NCBI GenBank assembly: GCA_902790135.1
Contig: CADAQM010000028.1
Coordinates: 1 to 48,066, forward strand
Length of the DNA stretch: 48,066 bases
Source of the DNA: an uncultured Coriobacteriaceae bacterium
Lineage (GTDB): Bacteria > Actinomycetota > Coriobacteriia > Coriobacteriales > Atopobiaceae
Direction: 5' to 3'
Shown: positions 1-6,988 of the stretch, in pieces
How positions within the stretch are numbered: position 1 is the stretch's first letter
How the letters are laid out: every line of letters begins with the position of its first letter
Translations under genes and position numbers: made by a program
Notes under the pieces: generated by a model
Told to the model about the DNA's origin: nothing
The model's input: only the letters and a program-made list of their open reading frames with translations
Databases searched by the model: none

Positions 1-19
1 GCGCGGGAGGTGGCCATAG

Positions 20-65
20 GAAAAGGTGGGCCGGTCCCCGAGAAGTCGGAGGCTGGCCCACCTTT
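20..65 (-). terminator. Rho-independent terminator of the Dlt-like operon
   Basis: Positions 22-32 and 55-65 form a perfect 11-bp stem (AAAGGTGGGCC with its complement). Read on the minus strand, the stem is followed by TTTTCC. It lies 25 bases past the stop codon of the SGNH gene, so it closes the five-gene minus-strand operon that begins near 5652. Confidence 0.8.
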
Positions 66-90
66 GCCACTTGACAAGTCTATCTACATA

Positions 91-1047
91 TCAGTCGAGC
101 CAGCTCTCGTAGGCCTCGTCCTCGCGATGGTCGGGGAGGCCGTAGTTCTCCGCGAGGTAGGAGCCCACGTAGGCCGACACCTTGCGGGCGCCCGAGACGT
201 TCAGGTGGTCGCCGTTGTCGCTGGTATCCTTCTCCCAGTCGATGTCCACCTTATGCTCCCCCTCGTTGAGGTCGATGTAGGTGACCCCGACCTCGGAGGC
301 AAACTTCTCGACGGCCTTGTGACGAGTGACGTTCCAGTTGATGGTGCTGGGCGTGCTGACGAGTATGGGCTCTGCGCCGATAGAGCGGCAGTAGTCGAAC
401 ATGTGCTGCAGATACGCCTTGTTGAGCCGCGGAATCCGCTCGAGTCGCTCCTCCTCGTCCTCTTCCTCCTCCTGCATGTACCCCGCCGCATCGGCGGCGT
501 TTACTGCGTACTTGGCGACATAGCCCTTCGCGTCGTCGGAGTAGGTACAGGTGGGCTCCTCCGTGAAGTCCTCTGGGACGAGGCTCTTCCAACGGTTGTG
601 GTACTCGAAGACGGGCAGCGTGTCCTCCACCGTGCGGAAGAGGCTCTTGCTGATCGAGAACCTCCTGAACAGGGCGTTGGTCTCGATGACGACCACGCTT
701 GGCCTCTGGTGCGCCGTCGCCCTGTGCAGGAGGGTGTTTGCGTAGTACAGGCGCTGCGTGTGCGTTCCGCAGTTGTACGAGGCAAAGCCGTAGTCCTCGA
801 ACATCTGCAGCGGCGAGAAGGAGCTGTAGCACTCGCTGTCGCCGAGGAACAGGACGTCGAGGGTGTTCTCTGGCTCGCCCAGGACGCCGTTGGCCTCCTG
901 GTCGTGTATGCCGTACTCCAGGCGATTGTCCTTGGGGTAGAACAGGGCGGACAGTGCCACGAGCGCCACCAGTATGGTTGCCCCTGCAAGCGCGGCGCCA
1001 AGCAGCGCCCTCATGGTGTCTTTCTTTTCAACCTTCTCCATGGTCAA
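91..1047 (-). CDS. Membrane-anchored SGNH-hydrolase-fold protein, DltD/AlgJ-like partner of MBOAT acyltransferase
   Basis: Predicted 318-residue protein with a short basic N-terminus, one hydrophobic anchor at about residues 14-37, and an extracellular SGNH-like domain. The block I motif is FLGDSE with the candidate nucleophile Ser71, and the late block is NGDHLN near residues 278-283. An acidic run of Glu/Asp lies near the middle. It starts 3 bases after the MBOAT stop and is the last gene of the operon. DltD, AlgJ/AlgX and PatB play this role in known export-and-acylate systems: an extracytoplasmic Ser-Asp-His protein works with an MBOAT protein to place an acyl group on a polymer. The acyl group here is unknown. 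Sequence similarity to DltD itself looks weak by eye, so I assign the fold and role by motif and context only. Confidence 0.75.
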   Translation of the reverse strand: MTMEKVEKKDTMRALLGAALAGATILVALVALSALFYPKDNRLEYGIHDQEANGVLGEPENTLDVLFLGDSECYSSFSPLQMFEDYGFASYNCGTHTQRLYYANTLLHRATAHQRPSVVVIETNALFRRFSISKSLFRTVEDTLPVFEYHNRWKSLVPEDFTEEPTCTYSDDAKGYVAKYAVNAADAAGYMQEEEEDEEERLERIPRLNKAYLQHMFDYCRSIGAEPILVSTPSTINWNVTRHKAVEKFASEVGVTYIDLNEGEHKVDIDWEKDTSDNGDHLNVSGARKVSAYVGSYLAENYGLPDHREDEAYESWLD

Positions 1048-1050
1048 GCC

Positions 1051-2634
1051 TTAGAACTGTGCGTACATGGGGTCTACCGGCGTGTAGTCGTAGCCGTAGG
1101 CGCCAAAGATGACGATTGCGAGAATCAGCACGACCAGAACGGCCCAGCGGACGAGCGCGCGCTGCGAGTCGATCTTTGCGCTCACGTCGAGGCCATGCTC
1201 CTTGAGGTACCCGATGACAAACACCGCGACCAGCATGGCGATGACGATGTTGCGGTCGTGGACGTCGAGGTGCATCTGGAAGGGGTCCCACTGCGAGAAC
1301 GCGCCGAGCGTGAAGTCGTGCGCTATGGCGGAGAGCATCTCCAGGCCTGCGCCAAGCCCGTTGGCCCTAAAGATGAGCTCGCCGACAAAGACGATGGCTA
1401 GGGTGCGTGCGGTCTGGAACAGACGGTAGGGGAGGGAGTTGCGGTCGATGCCAAAGCGCTCCGCAGCGCCTACCGCCACGGGCTCGATGAGGCCGCCCAG
1501 CATGATGAGCACAAAGTAGTACATGCCGAAGAAGATGTACTGCGAGCCCGAGCCATGCCAAAGCCCGTTGCCAAACCACACGCAGAACAGGGCGACCGAG
1601 CTTGCCAGCAGGGGACCGTAATGGATGCCAAAGCGCTTGCGTGCGGCAGAGGTCAGCTGCTTGCAGGGAGCTGAGAGCGACACGGGGTAGTAGACGTAGT
1701 CCTTGAACCAGGCACCGAGGGTGATGTGCCAGCGCTGCCAGAACTCGGAGGCGGTGCGCGAGAAGAAGGGCTGGCTGAAGTTCTCGGGCAGGTGCACGTC
1801 AAAGATGCGACCGATGCCGATGGCGACGTCGATGGTCCCGGAGAAGTCGCAGTACAGCTGGATGGTGTAGAGCACCGCCGCCAGGGCGATGATGCCACCG
1901 TCATAGCTGGCGTATCCGTCAAACACCATCTCGACGAAGGCGTTGAGGCGGTCGGCGACGATGAGCTTCTTGGCGATGCCCCAGAAGATGCGCAGGGTGC
2001 CCTGGTAGAGGTTCGAGCGCGTGATGTCCCTACCCTCGGTGAGGGACTCGGCCGTGTGGCTGTAGCGGCCGATGGGGCCCTCGAGCATCTGGGGGAAGAA
2101 GCTGAGGAACAGCGCCAGGCGGCCTAGGTTGCGGTCCGGCTTGACCGTTCCGCGATACACGTCGATGACATACGAGAGCGCGATGAAGGTATAGAACGAT
2201 ATGCCGAGTGGCATGCCGATGCGGGGCGCCTCGACAGGCGCGCCGATGCCGGCAAGCGAGAGCAGCGGCTGGGCAACGCTCAGCAGAAAGCCCAGGTATT
2301 TGCAGGTGACGAGCAAACCGAGGTTGAAGATGACCGCAAGCGCGACCACGCGGCGCATGCGTCTTCTGTACTCCTCTCGCACGATGCGGCGCTTGGCGCC
2401 CTTGACGGCGAGCGCCGCATCCCTCCTGTCCATGATGGAGGCGAGCCACAGCCCGCAGAGGTAGCAGCTCAGCGTGGTGGCAATCAAAAAGACGATCAGC
2501 TTCTTGCTTGTGTGGTAGAAGCAGAAGTAGCTGATGGCCAGAAGCACGACCCAACGAAGCCGTCTTGGCGCAACGGCGTACGCCAAGACGGAAAAGGGTA
2601 GTACCAGTGCAAAGAACGCTAGGTTAAAGAACAT
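1051..2634 (-). CDS. MBOAT family O-acyltransferase (DltB/AlgI-like)
   Basis: Predicted 527-residue polytopic membrane protein with about ten or more hydrophobic segments. It carries the MBOAT hallmarks: FWQRWHITLG with His303, and NGLWHGSG with His360, the likely catalytic histidine. DltB and AlgI are of similar size (about 400-520 residues) and move an acyl group from a cytoplasmic donor across the membrane to a polymer or to an exported acceptor. It sits between the carrier-protein gene (11-base gap) and the SGNH gene (3-base gap), so the carrier thioester is the natural donor. I cannot tell from sequence whether the acceptor is a teichoic-acid-like polymer, a capsule or another glycan. 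Confidence 0.88.
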   Translation of the reverse strand: MFFNLAFFALVLPFSVLAYAVAPRRLRWVVLLAISYFCFYHTSKKLIVFLIATTLSCYLCGLWLASIMDRRDAALAVKGAKRRIVREEYRRRMRRVVALAVIFNLGLLVTCKYLGFLLSVAQPLLSLAGIGAPVEAPRIGMPLGISFYTFIALSYVIDVYRGTVKPDRNLGRLALFLSFFPQMLEGPIGRYSHTAESLTEGRDITRSNLYQGTLRIFWGIAKKLIVADRLNAFVEMVFDGYASYDGGIIALAAVLYTIQLYCDFSGTIDVAIGIGRIFDVHLPENFSQPFFSRTASEFWQRWHITLGAWFKDYVYYPVSLSAPCKQLTSAARKRFGIHYGPLLASSVALFCVWFGNGLWHGSGSQYIFFGMYYFVLIMLGGLIEPVAVGAAERFGIDRNSLPYRLFQTARTLAIVFVGELIFRANGLGAGLEMLSAIAHDFTLGAFSQWDPFQMHLDVHDRNIVIAMLVAVFVIGYLKEHGLDVSAKIDSQRALVRWAVLVVLILAIVIFGAYGYDYTPVDPMYAQF

Positions 2635-2645
2635 ACGCGAGCTTC

Positions 2646-2891
2646 TTAGTCGTCGTACTCGTCGGAGAGGCGCTCGACCATCGCGCTGATGGCTGCGGCG
2701 GAGTTGAAGTTGCTGGCCACGATCTCCACGGGAGGAATCTCGATGTCAAAGGAGTCCTCGAGCTCGGCGACGAGGGCGACCATGGTCAGCGACCCAAGGA
2801 TGCGGTCGTCGACGAGGGTGGTTGCGGTCTCGAGGTCCACGCCGGGGCAGAACTCCTCGAGAATCTCGATGACGGTTTCGCTGGCGCTCAT
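2646..2891 (-). CDS. Acyl/aminoacyl carrier protein (DltC-like)
   Basis: Predicted 81-residue acidic protein with the size and helical pattern of a phosphopantetheine carrier protein. The attachment site is Ser34 in the segment DDRILGSLTMV; most carriers have Asp-Ser-Leu at this point, and here it is Gly-Ser-Leu. It lies between the decarboxylase (33 bases upstream) and the MBOAT gene (11 bases downstream). In the Dlt pathway the carrier takes an aminoacyl group from the adenylating ligase and presents it to the MBOAT protein. The same role is inferred here, with an unknown amino acid as cargo. A carrier for fatty-acid synthesis is unlikely given the neighbours. Confidence 0.85.
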   Translation of the reverse strand: MSASETVIEILEEFCPGVDLETATTLVDDRILGSLTMVALVAELEDSFDIEIPPVEIVASNFNSAAAISAMVERLSDEYDD

Positions 2892-2924
2892 GGTTGTGTC
2901 CTTTCGTTCGTAGGTTCAGATTCT

Positions 2925-4121
2925 TTAGTTCAGTGGCGCGGGCGTGTTGACCGCGCTTGTCTCCATGCGATCGCGCACGAGGGTTACCGTGCCCGATGCA
3001 CTCTTGAGGTAGATGCGGGGCAGGTCGCGGCTCAGGAAGAGCGACATGCCCTCGGTCATGCTGTAGGCGCCGGCGTTGGGAAACACCACGCAGTCGCCAA
3101 CCTGGAGGTCGTTCAGTGCTACCTGCGCCACCAGCGTGTCGCCTGCCGTGCAGAGCGCCCCGCAGATCGTCCAGGTCGTGGTGCCCTCCCCGGAGCGGTC
3201 GGGCAGGAAGTGCGCCACCGGGGGCCTGAGTGCCAGGGTCTGGCCGTAGTACACGAGCTGGTGCTTGCCGCCGTCGGTGATCGCGTAATGGTTGCCCTTG
3301 TTGGCCTTGGTGTCCACCACGCGGGTGACGTAGGTGCCGCAGCATGCGGCGATGCCCCGGCCGATCTCGAGGATCTTGGTGCCGGAAAAGTCCATCTGTG
3401 CCAGCGCGTCGGCCAGACCCTCCAAAAACGCGCGGTCGGCCTTTGCGGCTGCCGTCTCGTCCGGCTCGCAGTAGTCGACGGGGATGCCGGTGCCGTACTC
3501 GAGCTCGTCGATGACGATGGCATCGTCAGCCAGTTCCGCAATGAGCTTGTCGAGGAGGGAGAGCTCTCGGCGGATCCTCTTGGCGGAGCGTTTCTGCGTT
3601 CCCGAGAAGTACTGGATGCCGCAGATCCTCACGTGCTTGCCGTCGCGCTGCTCGTCGAGGATTCGCCTGAGGTCGCTTGCGTCCATGCCAAACTGGTTGC
3701 CGCTCGTCAGGCGCAGCAGGATGGGCACGCATGCGCCTGTCTCGCGCGCGGCCTCCTCGAGTAGCTCGAACTGCGAGACCGACTCGGCGGTGTAGCGATG
3801 GACGGCGCTCTTTGACGCGATGAGCTCGCGCATCAGTGCCGGCTCCTTGTACACGCCTGAGATGACGAGAAGCTCGTCGGGCACGCCGAGTGCCCTGCAG
3901 GTCTCGAGCTCACCGGGGGAGCATACCTCGATGAGGTCCGAGGCACGGCTCGCCGCATCGAGGATGAAGGAGTTTGCCTTCATGGCGTAGCAGATGCGCG
4001 TGCCCTCGGGCATGAGGCTCCGCACGTGCTCGATGCGGTTGGCGAGTGTCGCCTCGTCAAACAGGTAGAAGGGCGTCTTGCCCGCTGCCACGAGCTTCTC
4101 TATGGTCTGCCGGTCCCTCAT
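2925..4121 (-). CDS. Fold-type III PLP-dependent amino acid decarboxylase (LysA/BtrK-like)
   Basis: Predicted 398-residue enzyme of the alanine-racemase-barrel decarboxylase family (diaminopimelate and ornithine decarboxylases). The PLP lysine is Lys48 in ICYAMKAN. The C-terminal domain has ICGALCTAGDTLV, matching the Cys-containing substrate loop, followed by GAYSMTEG with the PLP-phosphate tyrosine. I chose the Met at 4121, five bases from the stop of the ligase gene; an upstream extension would be antisense-like low-complexity sequence. Known relatives tied to carrier proteins include BtrK, which decarboxylates a glutamyl thioester in butirosin synthesis, and the exosortase-A-associated decarboxylase. 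It could also be an ordinary diaminopimelate decarboxylase, but its place inside a Dlt-like operon argues for a dedicated substrate. Confidence 0.85.
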   Translation of the reverse strand: MRDRQTIEKLVAAGKTPFYLFDEATLANRIEHVRSLMPEGTRICYAMKANSFILDAASRASDLIEVCSPGELETCRALGVPDELLVISGVYKEPALMRELIASKSAVHRYTAESVSQFELLEEAARETGACVPILLRLTSGNQFGMDASDLRRILDEQRDGKHVRICGIQYFSGTQKRSAKRIRRELSLLDKLIAELADDAIVIDELEYGTGIPVDYCEPDETAAAKADRAFLEGLADALAQMDFSGTKILEIGRGIAACCGTYVTRVVDTKANKGNHYAITDGGKHQLVYYGQTLALRPPVAHFLPDRSGEGTTTWTICGALCTAGDTLVAQVALNDLQVGDCVVFPNAGAYSMTEGMSLFLSRDLPRIYLKSASGTVTLVRDRMETSAVNTPAPLN

Positions 4122-4125
4122 GGCC

Positions 4126-5652
4126 TTACCTGCCCGTTCTTCTCGTATGGAGCATGTCTGCCAGCTGTGCGCGGTCGACCTTGCCGTTCTTGGTGAGCGG
4201 CATCTCGTCGATGTGACGCAGGGTTGCCGGCTGCATGAACGAGGGAAGCGTCTCGCGCACCTTCTCGGACAGCTCCTTCTCCTGGGCCGTCCCCTCAAAG
4301 AACGCGTGGAGCAACTTGCGCTTGGCGTTGAAGACGCAGCGGCAGCGGTCCACTCCCGACAGCTTCTCGATGGCATGCTCGATGTCCTCGAGCTCGATTC
4401 GGTGGCCCTGGTACTTTATCTGGTTGTCCCTCCGGCCGCGGAAGAACAGCATTCCCTGCTCGTCGAAGGATGCCACGTCGCCCGTGTTGTAGACGCGGTC
4501 GGGATAGCGGTCGTTGAGCGGGTTCTGGCCGAACGCCTTGGACGTCAGCTCGGGCTGCCCCAGGTAGCCGAGGGCGAGGGAGGGCCCACGCACCAGGAGG
4601 TTGCCCTCGACGCCCGGCTCGCTGACCTCGTGTCCCTCGTCATCCGCCAGGATGACGTCGCAGTGGGAGAAGGGAACGCCCAGGGGCACGCCCTCCTCGT
4701 ACGGATAGTCGGGGTCGAGCACGTGGTACAGGCAGTTGCAGGTGATCTCCGTCGGGCCGTAGAGGTTGACGAAGGTGGCCTGCGGCAGGTGCGTGCGCCA
4801 CGACTTGAGATGGCGCTTGGGCATGGTCTCGCCGCTGAACATGATGGTCCTGATGCTGGAGAAGTCGGCGACGTCGAGGGCGTGGTAGGTGCTGACCAGG
4901 CACAGGGCGGCGACCGCCCAGATGAGCACCGTCACCCGGTTCCTCTCGAGGTATGCGGCGAGGTCCGCCGGCTGCATGAAGAGCCGCCTGGGGATGATGA
5001 CCAGGGTGGCCGAGGCGGCCAGCGTCGAGTAGATGTCCTTGGTGGAGACGTCGAAGTCGAAGGGCGCCTGGTTGCCAAGGCGGTCGGTGTCGCGTATCCC
5101 GAGCGTGCCGACAAACGCGTCGATGAAGCTGATGATGGCATGGTGACTGATGACGACGCCCTTGGGCACGCCCGTTGAGCCTGAGGTAAACAGCACGTAG
5201 GCGGGCATGGTCTCAATCGACCTGCTCCTGATGGCCGCGAGTGCCTCCTCGTCGACGGCATGGCTTGCAAGGTTGGCAAAGGGGCGGATGATCAGGCCAA
5301 GGTCCATCTCCCTCACGCGCTGCTCGGTGGTCTCGTCCACGATGATCGACGTCTGTCCCACCGCTCCCACGATGCTGTGCAGGCGCTCCGTGGGGATGTC
5401 GGGATCCACGGGAACATAGTGACCGCCCGCATAGAGCGCGCCGAGCTGGGCCGCGAGGGCGTCCGCGCCTTTCTCCATGCAGACGATGACGCCGCGACCA
5501 AAGGCATCGGTCTCTGCCAAGGCGCTGCCGACCCTGCGGCATGCGTCGTATAGCTGGGCATAGGTAAGCGACCTGTGCTCGTCTATGACGGCGCAGGAGG
5601 TGGGGTGCGTCGCAACGGATTCCTCTAGGTAATCGAGAACGTTTGTCCTCAT
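4126..5652 (-). CDS. Amino-acid adenylating ligase (DltA-like, ANL superfamily)
   Basis: Predicted 508-residue AMP-forming ligase, the length of DltA. Core motifs are visible in order: P-loop FTSGSTGVPKG (about 155-164), FDFDVS with Asp201 that would hold the substrate amine, NLYGPTE, YNTGD, RGRRDNQIK and the C-terminal NGKVDR with the catalytic lysine near 491. Where DltA has Phe-Cys-Gly-Glu (Cys269 in Bacillus cereus, involved in D-Ala selection), this protein has MFSGE with Ser273. It is first in the operon and preceded by GAAAGAG eight bases before the ATG. It should charge an amino acid onto the carrier protein encoded two genes later. The substrate is unknown and is probably not simply D-alanine. 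Confidence 0.88.
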   Translation of the reverse strand: MRTNVLDYLEESVATHPTSCAVIDEHRSLTYAQLYDACRRVGSALAETDAFGRGVIVCMEKGADALAAQLGALYAGGHYVPVDPDIPTERLHSIVGAVGQTSIIVDETTEQRVREMDLGLIIRPFANLASHAVDEEALAAIRSRSIETMPAYVLFTSGSTGVPKGVVISHHAIISFIDAFVGTLGIRDTDRLGNQAPFDFDVSTKDIYSTLAASATLVIIPRRLFMQPADLAAYLERNRVTVLIWAVAALCLVSTYHALDVADFSSIRTIMFSGETMPKRHLKSWRTHLPQATFVNLYGPTEITCNCLYHVLDPDYPYEEGVPLGVPFSHCDVILADDEGHEVSEPGVEGNLLVRGPSLALGYLGQPELTSKAFGQNPLNDRYPDRVYNTGDVASFDEQGMLFFRGRRDNQIKYQGHRIELEDIEHAIEKLSGVDRCRCVFNAKRKLLHAFFEGTAQEKELSEKVRETLPSFMQPATLRHIDEMPLTKNGKVDRAQLADMLHTRRTGR

Positions 5653-5846
5653 CTAGCATCTCTTTCGTCAGCGGTCTTTCAGCATACCGAATGATACTGA
5701 CAAACTGCTGTGCATTGGTGCCACATCAATTGATAACCAGAGAATTGAACCGGATTAACAAATTGTGTGTAAGAGTCTCCGTGCGTCGTCGGAATGGGGG
5801 AACAAACTGGTGCCATCAAAACGCAGAAGACGTCCCGTTGGGTGCG
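5653..5846. promoter_or_regulatory. AT-rich leader/promoter region of the Dlt-like operon
   Basis: This stretch is clearly richer in A and T than its surroundings and must hold the minus-strand promoter of the operon. I could not pick a convincing -35/-10 pair. A small dyad, TCAATT (5726-5731) with AATTGA (5743-5748), is a possible operator. No gene is supported here. Confidence 0.4.
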
Positions 5847-5943
5847 GTGTACTTGGGCGGGTACCTCAAACTCGCAAATCTGAAAACATCAACAGGGAAA
5901 ACGTTGTCGCTCGATCGAGTTTGAGGCACCCGCCAAAGTACAC
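5847..5943. repeat. Long imperfect inverted repeat (28-bp arms, 41-bp centre)
   Basis: The arms are 5847-5874 and 5916-5943. They match at 26 of 28 positions when one is reverse-complemented, with mismatches at the 9th and 17th bases. As minus-strand RNA one of the two mismatches becomes a G-U pair. The 41-base centre has no open frame. No flanking target duplication is evident, so an inserted miniature element is possible but not shown. It lies just upstream, on the minus strand, of the Dlt-like operon leader and just after the terminator of the HAD gene. Confidence 0.75.
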
Positions 5944-5946
5944 AAC

Positions 5947-5985
5947 AAAATCCCCTGGCGTACAGAGCGAACGCCAGGGGATTTT
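5947..5985 (-). terminator. Terminator of the HAD phosphatase gene
   Basis: Arms 5947-5961 and 5971-5985 form a perfect 15-bp stem (AAAATCCCCTGGCGT) with a 9-base loop. On the minus strand the 3' arm ends in TTTT followed by GTTG. It lies 20 bases past the stop of the HAD gene and could also stop plus-strand transcription. Confidence 0.85.
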
Positions 5986-6005
5986 CGCGCTCAATTCTGC
6001 GTTTT

Positions 6006-6839
6006 CTAGATCAGGCCGAGGTGCTTGAAGGCGTTGTAGAGGCCGTCCTCGTCCACGTCGTCAGTGATGTAGTCGGCAGCCTCCTTGATCTCCTTGCCGC
6101 CGTTGCCCATGGCCACGTTGTAGGCGCAGAGCTCGAACATGGAGAGGTCGATCTTGGCGTCGCCGAAGGAGATGGTGTCAGCCTGGCTGGCGCCGAGGTA
6201 CTCGAGCAGCACCTCGATGGCGTGCTTCTTGGTGATGCCCTTGGGGCCGAGGTCACCAAAGAGCGCCTGCTCGTCCTTGCCGCCCCAGGTGTTGGCCTCC
6301 ATGTCGGGGAACTCGGTGCGGGAGTCCACGTGGTCTTGGTAGCTGGAAAGGATGAAGCTCACCTTGTTGACGTCGTCGCGATAGAGGTCGTCGGTGCGAA
6401 TCATGGAGTTGACGAAGTTTTGGCCTGCCTTCTTTGCAGACTCCTCGTCGGCGCCCTTGCCCATGGCGTACTTGTACATGACTGCCGGCGCCTGCTCCAC
6501 GAACCAGCTGTTGATGTACATGCCACTGTTAGCCTCAAGGTAGAAGCCCAGGTGACGCTCGTTGCACCAGTCGACGATGTGCTTGACCTGCTCGACGGTG
6601 AGCGCCTGATGCATGACGACCTTGCCGTCGTCCTCGACGTAGCCGCCGTTGGCACCGATCATGCCGTCCAGCTCGGGAAGGTCGCGCTGCTCGATCTCGG
6701 CCTTGGAGCAACCGGTGCAGATGTACACCTTGTGGCCGTTGGCGCGGGCGATCTCGACGGCCTTGGCGGCAGACTCCGGGCACACGGCGTCATAGTTGAT
6801 CAGCGTGCCGTCGACATCGAGAAAAACGATCTTGCTCAT
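6006..6839 (-). CDS. Cof-type HAD-IIB sugar-phosphate phosphatase
   Basis: Predicted 277-residue soluble hydrolase. Motif I is FLDVDGTL (Asp8 nucleophile, Asp10), followed by motif II around YICTGCS, the C2B cap in the middle, and FGDAKIDLSMF as motif IV near the C-terminus. Length and layout fit the Cof/YidA subgroup, which dephosphorylates sugar phosphates and similar small molecules; the substrate cannot be read from sequence. The start at 6839 is chosen because AAGGGAA lies upstream and the conserved domain begins at once. Single-gene unit with its own terminator. The FGDAKID segment differs slightly from the usual GDxxND pattern. Confidence 0.88.
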   Translation of the reverse strand: MSKIVFLDVDGTLINYDAVCPESAAKAVEIARANGHKVYICTGCSKAEIEQRDLPELDGMIGANGGYVEDDGKVVMHQALTVEQVKHIVDWCNERHLGFYLEANSGMYINSWFVEQAPAVMYKYAMGKGADEESAKKAGQNFVNSMIRTDDLYRDDVNKVSFILSSYQDHVDSRTEFPDMEANTWGGKDEQALFGDLGPKGITKKHAIEVLLEYLGASQADTISFGDAKIDLSMFELCAYNVAMGNGGKEIKEAADYITDDVDEDGLYNAFKHLGLI

Positions 6840-6946
6840 AGCGGTTCCCTTCCCATGCGTTTGCCGGGTCTTATCCCTCGTTGGTTTCATCCTAACAGAG
6901 GATGTGGATGTGACACGGTGTGACAAAGTCGTCACTTGTACAAATA

Positions 6947-6971
6947 AGGCCTCGGCATAGGGCCGAGGCCT
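6947..6971 (-). terminator. Terminator of the beta-helix lipoprotein gene
   Basis: A 10-bp perfect stem (AGGCCTCGGC with its complement, 6947-6956 and 6962-6971) with a 5-base loop. It is followed on the minus strand by TTATTTG. It is 17 bases beyond the stop codon of the lipoprotein gene. Confidence 0.8.
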
Positions 6972-6988
6972 CGTGGGCAGCGCTGGGG

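Noticed and set aside
10..1401. Long open frame opposite the SGNH and MBOAT genes
   Set aside because: It is the antisense shadow of two well supported genes, common in GC-rich DNA. Its translation has no recognisable family, while the opposite strand carries clear motifs.
2901..2913. A 12 of 13 match (minus strand) to the TTACGAACGAAAG operator inside the Dlt-like operon
   Set aside because: It overlaps the ribosome-binding region of the carrier protein gene (AAAGGA before the ATG) in an intergenic spot inside an operon. A chance overlap with the RBS explains most of the match.
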